This document shows positions 48,044-57,096 of a stretch of 64,000 nt of DNA, one piece after another. Source of the stretch: an uncultured Bacteroidales bacterium (GTDB lineage Bacteria > Bacteroidota > Bacteroidia > Bacteroidales > UBA11471); the NCBI GenBank assembly GCA_947593515.1, contig CANQDQ010000005.1, positions 42,463 through 106,462 of the forward strand, read 5' to 3'. Numbering within the stretch: the stretch's first letter is position 1; the number at the start of each line of letters is the position of its first letter. The position numbers and the translations under genes are program-made. Under the pieces are notes generated by a model, which saw only the letters and a list, made by a program, of their open reading frames with translations, made no database searches and was not told the DNA's origin.

Positions 48044-49330
48044 TCATTCCTTGTCGATATTCTTCGGACGGAGAATGTTGATGTGTCCTTTCAGTTTGTA
48101 TTTCTGCCCGTCGGCGCCATGTGCTTCGATGACATAGTAATAAACGCCGGGCGGCACCAGTTTGCCGCGATAGCGACCGTCCCAGCCCGAAGCGGGATCG
48201 TCAAAGCGAAACATCTCTTCGCCCCAGCGGTTGAATATCCAGCACTTGAAATCGACAATCGACTTATACGCCACTTTCCATTCGTCGTTTACGCCCGGAC
48301 TGCCGTAGGGTGAAAAGGCGTTCGGTGCTTCCAGTTTCGATTCGCCGACCAATATGGTGAACATGGTGTCGCGCTCGCAATAGTCGTTGTAGGCGTGCAG
48401 GCGCACATAGGTCGTGCCTTCTTCCTTGAATGCGTATTCCAGATGCTGTTCGGGGTAGATGGCATCGACGGTCGTAAATTCTTCGTCGCTCGCAAATTCC
48501 CATGCGTAGTAGTTGTTCCCGTTCACGTAGGCGGTGAAAGTCATGTTCACCGGAGCCGAGCCGCCGAACCCCTCCGACGGTATTTCGCCCGATTCGTTGG
48601 CGGCATCGCGCTGCTGCTGTTCTACGACAGCTTTCATCAGTATGGCAGGCGAATCGTATTCACCGGCGGGAATTTCCGTTGCCGGTGCGCCCCATGCTTC
48701 GGGTATGGCATCGATTACGGTAATGGTGGAATATCCGTAAGGGGCGGGGATTTCCATTTCCGTGTCCGATACGACCGATGCCGAAACCGTTACGGTCTCG
48801 TTTTCGCGTATCGCCTGTGCCGATTCGTCCCATACGGCGGTCGTATAGCGTACTTGACGCGGAATAAATCCCCGTCGTCCGTTTGTCGTATAATAAGGTA
48901 TGGCAAAACCTTCTCCCTGTAAAAGCACGCTTTCGCATACATTTTCCTGCGAATCGGGGGCAGGTGCCGTGCAGGCGGTAATGCTTCGATACGAGGCGAG
49001 CCATATGCATACGGAGCCGACACCCTCTTGTTGCACCATGTATCCGCAATCTTTGTCGGCATTGGGCAGCGTGGCGGTGTTGCCGCTCTGTACGCCGGCG
49101 ACTTCGCCCCGCGACGAGGTGCCGCCGCTGCCGAAGCGATACCAGCGTATCTCCGCTGTCGATGACGAAGCATAACTCAAGGTCGCCGCCTCGTCGGAGG
49201 AAACGACGTATATTGCCGCCAAACCGCCCGCATTTTCAGGTTGGAAACAATAAGCGCCATCGACTCTTATTGTCTGGGCGACAGACAGTAACGGAAATAA
49301 CAGAAAGTAAGCGAACCAAAGTTTTTTCAT
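48044..49330 (-). CDS. T9SS type B sorting domain protein
   Basis: 428 aa with signal peptide (1-19, ends VAQT). The middle is beta-rich with several Cys, no enzyme motif seen. The C-terminal 90 residues form the gliding-motility-associated type B sorting domain: APNAFSPYGSPGVNDEWKV, FNRWGEEMFRFDDP, GWDGRYRGKLVPPGVYYYVI. Such domains target proteins through T9SS to the cell surface. Oddly coupled to uvrA by a 3-bp gap. The cargo function is unknown. Confidence 0.85.
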   Translation of the reverse strand: MKKLWFAYFLLFPLLSVAQTIRVDGAYCFQPENAGGLAAIYVVSSDEAATLSYASSSTAEIRWYRFGSGGTSSRGEVAGVQSGNTATLPNADKDCGYMVQQEGVGSVCIWLASYRSITACTAPAPDSQENVCESVLLQGEGFAIPYYTTNGRRGFIPRQVRYTTAVWDESAQAIRENETVTVSASVVSDTEMEIPAPYGYSTITVIDAIPEAWGAPATEIPAGEYDSPAILMKAVVEQQQRDAANESGEIPSEGFGGSAPVNMTFTAYVNGNNYYAWEFASDEEFTTVDAIYPEQHLEYAFKEEGTTYVRLHAYNDYCERDTMFTILVGESKLEAPNAFSPYGSPGVNDEWKVAYKSIVDFKCWIFNRWGEEMFRFDDPASGWDGRYRGKLVPPGVYYYVIEAHGADGQKYKLKGHINILRPKNIDKE

Positions 49331-49346
49331 CGGAAAAAATTTCTTT

Positions 49347-49354
49347 CAAAGATA
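49347..49354 (-). promoter_or_regulatory. Promoter -7 element of the T9SS cargo-uvrA unit
   Basis: TATCTTTG on the minus strand, 16 bp before the ATG at 49330. Confidence 0.5.
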
Positions 49355-49477
49355 GTGTATTTCGTAAGACGAAAGAAATAAAAAAAGTAAAAAAGAGACA
49401 TATCGGCTTTTTGTCGTCGTTTCGTCGGAATAGATATTCTTTTTGTCGGTAAAAAATATTGTTATTTCATTTTTTCG

Positions 49478-49485
49478 TATCTTTG
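49478..49485 (+). promoter_or_regulatory. Promoter -7 element of the amidase unit
   Basis: TATCTTTG, 45 bp before ATG 49531 and 16 bp after a TTG at 49459-49461. It shows that the frame extension to 49459 is not coding. Confidence 0.5.
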
Positions 49486-49530
49486 CACAATTATAAGGCT
49501 ATTTTTCGGGTAAAAAGGCAAAAGCGAGCC

Positions 49531-50592
49531 ATGAAAAAAAGGATATATATATTGATAGTCTGTTTGTTTGCACTCTCGTGGTCGGCGGCAGGGCAAACGA
49601 AAGACAAATTCGTGGTCGTGATCGATGCCGGACATGGAGGTGAAGACCCGGGTGCAATAGCCAATCGACAGAAAGAGAAAGACATAAATTTGGCGATTGC
49701 CTTGAAATTGGGGAAAAAGATACGCCAGAATTGTTCCGATGCCCGTGTGATATATACCCGCTCGAAAGATGTGTTCGTTACCTTGAAAGAGCGTGCGAAC
49801 ATCGCCAATAAGGCCAAAGCCGACCTTTTCATTTCGATACATACCAACGCTGCCGGCAATACGTCGGCAAACGGCACGGAGACTTATGTGTTTACGCCCG
49901 ACAGGGGACAGGCGGAAAATCGGGAGATTGCCAAACGGGAAAACTCGGTTATCTATCTGGAAGACGATTATTCTACCTCTTATCAAGGCTATGACCCCAA
50001 TTCGCCGGAGTCGGGTATCATACTCGATTTCGTGCAGGATAAATATATGGAGCAAAGCATACACTTCGCCTCGCTGGTGCAGGAGCAGTTCCGCGTGTTG
50101 GCGCGCCGACCCGACAGGAGTGTGCGCCAAGCCAATTTTCTGGTGCTTCGACAGGCGACCATGCCCCGCATACTCGTGGAGGTGGGGTATGTTACCAATC
50201 CCGCCGATGCTGCGTATTTGGCAAAAGATGCCTCCCGCGACAAACTGGCGGAGGCGATATACAAAGCCTTTGTGAGCTACAAAGATGAGATGCTGCGCAA
50301 AAGACAGTCGGGACATTCGACGACGGTTACCGACAATGGGACTACTGCACAGGCTTCCGCAGGTGTCGTATATAAGATACAGCTCATGGCATCGAAAAAG
50401 AAACTCACGGGTAAGGCTCCCGAATTTAAGGGATTGTCGCCCGTGTCGTATTACGAAGAAAACAATATGTACAAATATACCTACGGCGAATCGACCCGAC
50501 GTGAAGATATGCTTGCCGAATTGCCGAAGGTGAAACGATTGTTCAAAGATGCGTTCATCGTTGCTTTCAAAAACGGCGTCAAAGTGAAATGA
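49531..50592 (+). CDS. N-acetylmuramoyl-L-alanine amidase (AmiC type) with SPOR-like tail
   Basis: About 353 aa from ATG 49531. Signal peptide ends SAAGQ. Amidase_3 domain (about 25-240): zinc His in VIDAGHGGEDPGA, second in SIHTNAAG, and the catalytic Glu in VEVGYVTNPADAAYL. The last 90 residues, with VYKIQLMASKKKL, look like a SPOR-type peptidoglycan-binding domain. It cleaves the stem peptide from muramic acid in the periplasm, usually at division. Cotranscribed with the MCE gene 16 bp downstream. Confidence 0.93.
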   Translation: MKKRIYILIVCLFALSWSAAGQTKDKFVVVIDAGHGGEDPGAIANRQKEKDINLAIALKLGKKIRQNCSDARVIYTRSKDVFVTLKERANIANKAKADLFISIHTNAAGNTSANGTETYVFTPDRGQAENREIAKRENSVIYLEDDYSTSYQGYDPNSPESGIILDFVQDKYMEQSIHFASLVQEQFRVLARRPDRSVRQANFLVLRQATMPRILVEVGYVTNPADAAYLAKDASRDKLAEAIYKAFVSYKDEMLRKRQSGHSTTVTDNGTTAQASAGVVYKIQLMASKKKLTGKAPEFKGLSPVSYYEENNMYKYTYGESTRREDMLAELPKVKRLFKDAFIVAFKNGVKVK

Positions 50593-50608
50593 AATAAATC
50601 AATACGAT

Positions 50609-51505
50609 ATGAAAAAGTATTTTACCAAAGAAGTGAAAATCGCTATTTCGGTGATTATAAGCGCTGTAATACTCTATGCGGGCATAGAGTTTCTAAAAGG
50701 TGTCAATCTGATGCACCCGTCGAATTACTATTATATCCGTTATGAAAATGTAACGGGGCTTACCATCTCGACGCCTATCAACGTCGATGGTTTCAAAGTG
50801 GGGCTCGTGCGTGACATACAATACGATTACGCCAACTCGCACGGTGTCGTGGTGGAAGTGAGTCTGGACAAAAAACTGAAAGTGCCCGAAGGCAGTAAGG
50901 TGCTTTTGACGTCGGATTTGTTGGGAACGGTTACCCTTAACCTCGTTCTGAACCAGTATGTATCGGAACTGCATCACCCGGGTGATTTTCTGGTAGGTGA
51001 AATCGACAATGGTTTGATGGGAGAGGTGCAAAAAGATTTGCTGCCTTCGATTACGGAGCTGATGCCTAAGATAGACAGCATTTTGACCGGTCTGAACGCC
51101 ATTGTGCAATCGCAGGAGTTGCAAACTTCGCTTTCCAACATTACCAAAGTATCGGCGGATCTGAAACAAGCCTCCGCCAATCTTTCCGGTTTGATGGCGG
51201 ACGATGTGCCGGCTATCGTAAACGATGTAAAACAGATTACAGGCAATGTAAATCATCTTACGACCGAACTCAAAGAGGTCGGCATTGAAGGTACCATAAA
51301 ACATATCGACGAGGTGGTGCTTTCCGTCAATATGCTTATGGCTCGGCTGCAATCGCCGGACAATACGGTGGGCGCCCTGCTTACGGACAAAACGCTTTAT
51401 AATTCCTTGAATACTACCGTACTCGATGCAGATTCCCTGCTTCTCGATTTGCGACTGCACCCGAAACGCTATGTTCATTTCTCGGTCTTCGGAGGTAAGA
51501 AATAA
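50609..51505 (+). CDS. MCE/MlaD-family lipid-transport protein
   Basis: 298 aa with one N-terminal membrane helix (about residues 10-28), an MCE domain (about 40-120, with VTGLTISTPINVDGFKVG), and a long helical region. It is the periplasmic substrate-binding part of Mla-type phospholipid transport. No permease or ATPase genes are adjacent; the pairing with an amidase gene is common in Bacteroidota. Confidence 0.88.
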   Translation: MKKYFTKEVKIAISVIISAVILYAGIEFLKGVNLMHPSNYYYIRYENVTGLTISTPINVDGFKVGLVRDIQYDYANSHGVVVEVSLDKKLKVPEGSKVLLTSDLLGTVTLNLVLNQYVSELHHPGDFLVGEIDNGLMGEVQKDLLPSITELMPKIDSILTGLNAIVQSQELQTSLSNITKVSADLKQASANLSGLMADDVPAIVNDVKQITGNVNHLTTELKEVGIEGTIKHIDEVVLSVNMLMARLQSPDNTVGALLTDKTLYNSLNTTVLDADSLLLDLRLHPKRYVHFSVFGGKK

Positions 51506-51573
51506 CAGATTTATTATTTATATTCGTTCTAAATATTGGCGATGTCTGCATTTTTTTGACACGCTCGAAAAAA

Positions 51574-51592
51574 GCCTCCTTAAATAGGGGGC
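51574..51592 (+). terminator. Terminator of the amidase-MCE unit
   Basis: GCCTCC pairs with GGGGGC (one wobble) around TTAAATA, followed by six T residues. Confidence 0.75.
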
Positions 51593-51599
51593 TTTTTTC

Positions 51600-51780
51600 A
51601 ATTGAAAAAAGTAGATAAAATATGAAAACGAAGTTATCTGTTCGTGTAAACAATTGATTATTAGTAATGTAATAAAAGCATTTTTACAATTTGATACGTG
51701 AAAAAATATAAAATATAAGGGGCTAAAAGCCAGCTTTTTGTAATGAAATCGAAAAAAACAAGAAAAAATCGATTTTGTTT
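51600..51780. other. AT-rich region upstream of dnaA
   Basis: I see no gene and no good match to the DnaA box TTATCCACA here, so there is no sign that the origin lies beside dnaA. A small hairpin (GGCT AAA AGCC, about 51720-51731) is present. Confidence 0.4.
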
Positions 51781-51821
51781 TTCCAAAAAGAATTTGGAAT
51801 TTTGTAGAGCACTTTTGGAAT
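51781..51821. promoter_or_regulatory. Inverted repeat plus half-site upstream of dnaA
   Basis: TTCCAAA (51781-51787) and TTTGGAA (51793-51799) form a 7-bp inverted repeat with a 5-bp spacer. A third TTTGGAAT follows at 51814-51821, 21 bp (two helical turns) further. All three lie within 65 bp of the dnaA ATG, where the promoter should be. Candidate binding site for a dnaA regulator. Confidence 0.45.
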
Positions 51822-51844
51822 AGAATTTTTGATACAACTGTAAA

Positions 51845-53242
51845 ATGGAGTTAGACTACGTCTTATTATGGGACCGCTGTCTATCCATTATCAGAGATAA
51901 TATATCGGAAAAGCAATACGAAACTTGGTTTGCACCGACTCGTGCTCTTCGATACTCTGATAATGAATTGACGATACAGGTTCCTTCAACATTCTTTTGC
52001 GAGTACCTTGATGAACATTTCGCCGATATTCTTCAACGTACTTTGATGCGTGTTTTCGGACAAGACATTCGCTTGTCTTACCACACGTCTGTCGTCAAAG
52101 AACCGGAGACGAACGAAACCGTGTCTTTCCGCTCCACTACCGAAACTCAAAAATCCTCCAAAGGCGTAACGGAACCCACGCGGGTGGCCGATCCGTTCAA
52201 ACAGCCGGTATATAAAGAACTCGATTCGCAGCTCAATCCCTGTTACAGTTTCGACAATTATCTTGCCGGAAGCAGCAACCTGTTGGCTCGTTCAGCCGGC
52301 GAAAACGTCGCCCAACAGCCCGGAAAGACCGCTTTCAATCCGCTGTTCCTTTACGGAGAGTCGGGCGTAGGTAAGACCCATTTGATACAGGCTATCGGGG
52401 CAAAGGCGAAAGTCCTGAATCCTCAGGCGCGCGTACTGTATCTCTCGTCGCACCTCTTTCAGGTGCAGTACACCAATGCCGTGCGCAACAACACCGTAAA
52501 CGATTTCATCAATTTCTACCAAAGCATCGATGTATTGCTTATCGATGACATACAGGATTTGGCGGGAAAAACAGCTACGCAAAATACTTTTTTCCATATT
52601 TTCAACCATTTGCACCAGACGGGAAAACAATTGGTATTGACTTCCGACCGTCCGCCGGTGTCGCTCGAAGGTATGGAAGAACGCCTGCTCACCCGTTTCA
52701 AATGGGGGCTTTCGGCAGAGGTGGAACGTCCCGACTACGAGTTGCGGAAAAGCATCTTGCGCAATAAATTGAAAAAAGACGGCATCGTCATCACCGACGA
52801 TGTAATCGACTCCATTGCGCGGAATGTTTCCAACGTGCGCGAATTGGAAGGCATCATTTCTTCGTTGATAGCCCGCTCGGTCATTCTCAAAAAGGAGATT
52901 TCGGTGGATATGGCGGAATGCGTGCTGGCATCGATTGTTCAGATGCGCAAACAGCAGATTACCATAGAACTGATACAACAAAAGGTGTGCGCTTATTATA
53001 ATATGGAAGTGGGCTTGCTGCAATCGAAAACGCGGAAGCGCGAAATAGCATTGGCTCGGCAGATTTCCATGTATCTCTCAAAAAAATACACCGATCACCC
53101 GTTGGCATATATCGGATTGCGGTTGGGCGGAAAAGACCATGCAACCGTGCATTATGCCTGCAAGACGATAGCCGACCAAGTGGAAATAGACAAAAAACTG
53201 CGGGCGCAGGTGGAAGAAATAGAGCAGACGTTGAAGATGTAG
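51845..53242 (+). CDS. dnaA: Chromosomal replication initiator DnaA
   Basis: 465 aa. N-terminal domain with DNISEKQYETWF, a variable linker (about 85-130), the AAA+ core with Walker A GESGVGKTHLIQAIG and Walker B LLIDDIQDLAGK, the sensor-1-type TSDRPP, and the C-terminal DNA-binding domain with the DnaA signature GLRLGGKDHATVHYACKTI. Opens the AT-rich DNA at oriC in its ATP form. Single-gene unit. Confidence 0.98.
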   Translation: MELDYVLLWDRCLSIIRDNISEKQYETWFAPTRALRYSDNELTIQVPSTFFCEYLDEHFADILQRTLMRVFGQDIRLSYHTSVVKEPETNETVSFRSTTETQKSSKGVTEPTRVADPFKQPVYKELDSQLNPCYSFDNYLAGSSNLLARSAGENVAQQPGKTAFNPLFLYGESGVGKTHLIQAIGAKAKVLNPQARVLYLSSHLFQVQYTNAVRNNTVNDFINFYQSIDVLLIDDIQDLAGKTATQNTFFHIFNHLHQTGKQLVLTSDRPPVSLEGMEERLLTRFKWGLSAEVERPDYELRKSILRNKLKKDGIVITDDVIDSIARNVSNVRELEGIISSLIARSVILKKEISVDMAECVLASIVQMRKQQITIELIQQKVCAYYNMEVGLLQSKTRKREIALARQISMYLSKKYTDHPLAYIGLRLGGKDHATVHYACKTIADQVEIDKKLRAQVEEIEQTLKM

Positions 53243-53271
53243 GACAGGATTCAAAAAACATTTCGGAATGT

Positions 53272-53302
53272 GCGGGGCGGGATTTTCATAATCCCGCCCC
53301 GC
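53272..53302. terminator. dnaA/nitroreductase bidirectional terminator
   Basis: A perfect 13-pair stem (53272-53284 with 53290-53302) with loop TTCAT lies between the convergent dnaA and nitroreductase genes. The T-run on the plus side is weak (TTGTTTT). Confidence 0.75.
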
Positions 53303-53326
53303 TTGTTTTATGACGCAAAGCCGAGT

Positions 53327-54073
53327 TTAGAAGTGGAAGCCCTGTTCCTTGATGACGCGGAGGAAAACGTCGGAAAAATGTTCGTTGTTGGCTTTCGGGT
53401 AACGAATATCCGTAAATACCTGTGCCAGTGTTTCCTTGTGGTTTTCGGCGACGAATCCTTTATTGACGGGAAGATTTTCTTTTTCGGCATACAGGCGGTC
53501 GATGTCGGCAGGCGTATAGTCGTGGTAGTTTTCGCGGTGGACGATAGCTTCGAGGGGCAGACGCTCCGGCTGTTCGGGCACCACAGCCGGATAACCTACA
53601 GTAATGGTGGTTACGGGCACCACCAGACGGGGCAGGTTCAACGCTTCGATTATTTGGTCGGCGTTGTAAGTGGTCGTGCCCAAATAGCAGATGCCTAATC
53701 CGGCGGCTTCGGCAGCCGTACAGAATTGCTGGGCAGCCAGCAGTGCGTCGATGCAGGCGGTAAAGAACGACTGGAAGTTGTCGTAGCCGGGCACGGCGCG
53801 GCGTTGTTCGCACCATTTGACGAAGCGGTTGAAGTCGGCGCAGAAAGTCAATACTACGGGCGCCTCCGTTACCGTCGGCTGGTTGAAATGCGCCGGCGCG
53901 AGTTTTTTCTTGTTCTTGGCGTCGCGGGTAACAACGACACTATACACCTGCATATTGCCGGTGGTGGAGACACGGAATGCCGCTTCCAAAAGTTCGTTCA
54001 GCAGCGAATCGGGAATATCTTTGTCGCTATACTTCCGTATGGTGCGACGATTTTTGAGAAAGTTCAAATCCAT
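53327..54073 (-). CDS. Nitroreductase-family flavoprotein
   Basis: 248 aa FMN-dependent NAD(P)H oxidoreductase. N-terminal RRTIRKYSDKDIPDSLLNELLEAAFRVSTTGN contains the FMN-phosphate Arg pair typical of the family, cited here as RRTIRKYSDKDI. GLGICYLGTTTYN and VGYPAVVPEQPERLPL are also typical of the NfsA/FRP group. The physiological substrate is unknown. Single-gene unit with a -7 box 21 bp before the ATG. Confidence 0.9.
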   Translation of the reverse strand: MDLNFLKNRRTIRKYSDKDIPDSLLNELLEAAFRVSTTGNMQVYSVVVTRDAKNKKKLAPAHFNQPTVTEAPVVLTFCADFNRFVKWCEQRRAVPGYDNFQSFFTACIDALLAAQQFCTAAEAAGLGICYLGTTTYNADQIIEALNLPRLVVPVTTITVGYPAVVPEQPERLPLEAIVHRENYHDYTPADIDRLYAEKENLPVNKGFVAENHKETLAQVFTDIRYPKANNEHFSDVFLRVIKEQGFHF

Positions 54074-54093
54074 AGTCGATGAAATTAGTCGAA

Positions 54094-54101
54094 CAAATAT
54101 A
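54094..54101 (-). promoter_or_regulatory. Nitroreductase promoter -7 element
   Basis: TATATTTG on the minus strand, 21 bp before ATG 54073. Confidence 0.5.
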
Positions 54102-54325
54102 CGGTTTATTTTAATATGATAAGAAAAAAGAGAAAGAAATTATCGGAGAGGCGATGTAAAGAAATCTTCTTATTGGGTAAGACATTGCCGAAAAATTGAT
54201 GCCTCTATTTTCATAAATGGAAAACTTTTTTCTCTTTGGTATTTTTCAATTCGTTGATTATCAATATTATTATTTGATAAAACGGAAAACTTTACGAAAT
54301 GTTGAAAAAATATTTTGTATAACTC
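54102..54325. other. AT-rich intergenic DNA between nitroreductase and nrdJ
   Basis: No gene or RNA is recognisable. An 11-bp palindrome TTGATTATCAA lies at 54254-54264. I see no cobalamin riboswitch and no NrdR box here. Confidence 0.4.
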
Positions 54326-54356
54326 TTGACGGGATAGAAACTTTTTCGTAAACTTG
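54326..54356 (+). promoter_or_regulatory. nrdJ promoter
   Basis: TTG at 54326-54328, 20 bp, TAAACTTG at 54349-54356 (one mismatch to TAnnTTTG). Leader of about 75 nt before the GTG start. Confidence 0.5.
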
Positions 54357-54435
54357 CAAAATCAAAATTCTACTCCTAAAAAAGCCTTGAATCTATACCA
54401 AAACTGAAAAAACGAATTAAACAAACACAAACATC

Positions 54436-56964
54436 GTGGAAACGAAAACTTATACTTATGATGAAGCATTCCATTCATCTTTGGAATACTTCAAAGGCGA
54501 TGAATTGGCTGCACGTGTGTGGGTCAATAAATACGCATTGAAAGATTCTTTCGGAAATATTTACGAACAGAATCCCGAAGATATGCACTTGCGTCTTGCC
54601 AAAGAGATAGCGCGTATCGAAAACAAATATCCCAATCCGCTTTCGGTGGAAGAGTTGATGGAGGTCTTTCGCGATTTCCGTTACATCGTGCCGCAGGGCG
54701 GACCGATGAGCGGCATCGGCAACGACTTTCAGATAGGTTCGTTGTCGAACTGTTTTGTCATAGGTATGGACGGTGATGCCGACTCCTACGGCGGCGTGAT
54801 GAAAATCGACGAGGAGCAGGTGCAGCTGATGAAGCGGCGCGGCGGCGTGGGGCACGACTTGTCCCATATGCGCCCGAAAGGCTCGCCCGTGAAAAATTCC
54901 GCTTTGACTTCGACGGGTTTGGTGCCCTTTATGGAACGCTATTCCAACTCCACCCGCGAGGTGGCGCAAGACGGACGGCGCGGCGCATTGATGCTCAGCG
55001 TGTCGATAAAGCACCCCGATTCCGAGTCTTTCATCGACGCCAAAATGACCGAAGGCAAGGTTACGGGCGCCAACGTGTCGGTGCGCATTACCGACGATTT
55101 CATGCAGGCGGCTATCGACGGCAAGCCTTATGTGCAGCAATTTCCGGTGGATAGCGACCACCCGCTGGTAACTAAAGAGGTCGATGCGCAGGCGATATGG
55201 AAAAAAATCGTGCACAATGCGTGGAAGTCGGCAGAGCCCGGCGTCCTGTTCTGGGATACGATTATACGGGAGTCCATACCCGATTGCTACGCCGATTTGG
55301 GCTTCCGCACCATTTCCACCAACCCGTGCGGCGAAATACCACTTTGTCCTTACGACAGCTGCCGTTTGTTGGCGATAAACCTCTATTCTTATGTGGTCGA
55401 TCCTTTCACGCCGAACGCCCGTTTCGATTTCGACCTGTTCCGCCGCCACATCATTTTGGCGCAGCGCATCATGGACGACATCATCGACCTCGAAATGGAG
55501 AAAATCGACAAGATTTTGGAGAAAATCCATTCCGACCCCGAATCGGAAGAGATAAAACACACCGAAATACAGTTGTGGGAAAAGATTCGCCACAAGACGC
55601 TGCAAGGTCGCCGCACCGGCGTGGGCACCACCGCCGAAGGCGATATGATTGCCGCCATGGGGCTGCGTTACGGAACGGAGAAAGCCACCGCATTTTCGGA
55701 AACCGTGCATCGCGCATTGGCGCTGGCGGCTTACCGCTCGTCGGTGGAAATGGCAAAAGAGCGCGGCGCCTTTGAAGTGTTCGATGCCGAACGCGAGAAA
55801 AACAACCCTTTCATCAACCGCCTGCGGGAAGCCGACCCCGAATTATACGCCGACATGGTGAAATCGGGTCGCCGCAATATCGCCTGTCTGACCATCGCGC
55901 CCACCGGTACGACGAGTCTGATGACGCAGACCACATCGGGCATCGAGCCGGTATTCATGCCGGTGTACCGCCGTCGCCGCAAAGTCAATCCCAACGATGC
56001 CGACGTGCATATAGACTACGTCGATGAGTCGGGCGACGCTTTCGAGGAATATCTGGTTTATCACCATAAATTCATTACGTGGATGGAAACGCACGGATAC
56101 GAAGTCCGTACCAACTATACGCAGGAAGATATAGACCGCATCGTTGCCAAGTCGCCCTATTACAAAGCTACCGCCAACGACATCGATTGGATACAGAAAG
56201 TGCGTATGCAGGGGCGTGTGCAGAAGTGGGTCGACCACTCCATCAGCGTAACGATAAATCTCCCTGCCGACGTAACGGAAGAGTTGGTGGGCAAGTTGTA
56301 TGTCGAGGCATGGCGCAGCGGCTGCAAAGGGTGTACGGTGTATCGCGAAGGCTCCCGTTCGGGCGTGCTGATTGCCGCCTCGAAAGACGCTCCGAAAGCG
56401 GCTCCCGTGCAGCCTCTCGTTTTGAAACGTCCTATCGAACTCGATGCCGACGTGGTGCGCTTCCAGAACAACCGCGAAAAATGGATTGCTTTCGTCGGTT
56501 TGAAAGACGGCAAGCCTTACGAAATATTTACCGGTCTTGCCGACGACGAAGACGGCATACTGATACCGAAAAATATCACTTCCGGAAAAATCATCAAAGC
56601 CGTCGATGAAAACGGCAACAAGCACTACGATTTCCAATTCCGGAACAAACGCGGCTACAAAACCACTATCGAAGGACTTTCCGAAAAATTCAATCCCGAA
56701 TACTGGAACTATGCCAAGCTGATTTCGGGCGTGCTGCGTTACGGTATGCCTATCGATCAGGTATTGAAGCTCATTTCGAGTCTCGAACTCGACAGCCATA
56801 CTATCAATACGTGGAAAAACGGTGTAGAGAGAGCCTTGAAAAAGTATATGCCGAACGGTACGGTAGCCAGCGGACAGACCTGTCCGAAGTGCGGACAGGA
56901 AACGCTTATCTATCAAGAAGGCTGCCTGATATGCACTTCGTGCGGAACTTCCAAATGCGGATAA
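54436..56964 (+). CDS. nrdJ: Adenosylcobalamin-dependent ribonucleotide reductase (class II)
   Basis: 842 aa starting with GTG at 54436. Reduces ribonucleotides to deoxyribonucleotides using a radical generated from adenosylcobalamin, so it is oxygen-independent but B12-requiring. Marks: GRRTGVGTTAEGDMIAAMGL, the active-site segment STNPCGEIPL with its Cys and Glu, PTGTTSLMTQTTSGIEP, and a C-terminal zinc-type Cys cluster CPKCGQETL with CLICTSCGTSKCG. No partner subunit gene is adjacent, as expected for class II. Confidence 0.95.
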   Translation: METKTYTYDEAFHSSLEYFKGDELAARVWVNKYALKDSFGNIYEQNPEDMHLRLAKEIARIENKYPNPLSVEELMEVFRDFRYIVPQGGPMSGIGNDFQIGSLSNCFVIGMDGDADSYGGVMKIDEEQVQLMKRRGGVGHDLSHMRPKGSPVKNSALTSTGLVPFMERYSNSTREVAQDGRRGALMLSVSIKHPDSESFIDAKMTEGKVTGANVSVRITDDFMQAAIDGKPYVQQFPVDSDHPLVTKEVDAQAIWKKIVHNAWKSAEPGVLFWDTIIRESIPDCYADLGFRTISTNPCGEIPLCPYDSCRLLAINLYSYVVDPFTPNARFDFDLFRRHIILAQRIMDDIIDLEMEKIDKILEKIHSDPESEEIKHTEIQLWEKIRHKTLQGRRTGVGTTAEGDMIAAMGLRYGTEKATAFSETVHRALALAAYRSSVEMAKERGAFEVFDAEREKNNPFINRLREADPELYADMVKSGRRNIACLTIAPTGTTSLMTQTTSGIEPVFMPVYRRRRKVNPNDADVHIDYVDESGDAFEEYLVYHHKFITWMETHGYEVRTNYTQEDIDRIVAKSPYYKATANDIDWIQKVRMQGRVQKWVDHSISVTINLPADVTEELVGKLYVEAWRSGCKGCTVYREGSRSGVLIAASKDAPKAAPVQPLVLKRPIELDADVVRFQNNREKWIAFVGLKDGKPYEIFTGLADDEDGILIPKNITSGKIIKAVDENGNKHYDFQFRNKRGYKTTIEGLSEKFNPEYWNYAKLISGVLRYGMPIDQVLKLISSLELDSHTINTWKNGVERALKKYMPNGTVASGQTCPKCGQETLIYQEGCLICTSCGTSKCG

Positions 56965-57070
56965 TGTGCAACTGACTCTCTGTAACTCGGAACTCAACGC
57001 TGCACCGCTTTGATTTCCGCCTCCCGCCGCAACGGATTGTGTTGAGTTTAGCGGAATGGGAAAATAAAAA

Positions 57071-57092
57071 ATCCGACAGTACCCTGTCGGAT
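57071..57092. terminator. Terminator between nrdJ and the GT-C gene
   Basis: ATCCGACAG pairs with CTGTCGGAT around TACC, flanked by A5 and T7. It lies 4 bp before the stop of the convergent GT-C gene and serves both. The stem sequence recurs at 61845-61868. Confidence 0.9.
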
Positions 57093-57096
57093 TTTT

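Noticed and set aside
51414..51653. 79-codon minus-strand frame over the terminator
   Set aside because: Overlaps the MCE gene end and its terminator; no motif.
51600..51844. oriC beside dnaA
   Set aside because: No match to the DnaA box TTATCCACA that I could accept and no cluster of such boxes; in Bacteroidota the origin is often away from dnaA.
54475..55710. 411-codon minus-strand frame inside nrdJ
   Set aside because: Antisense shadow of nrdJ, rich in Arg, His and Phe; no motif.
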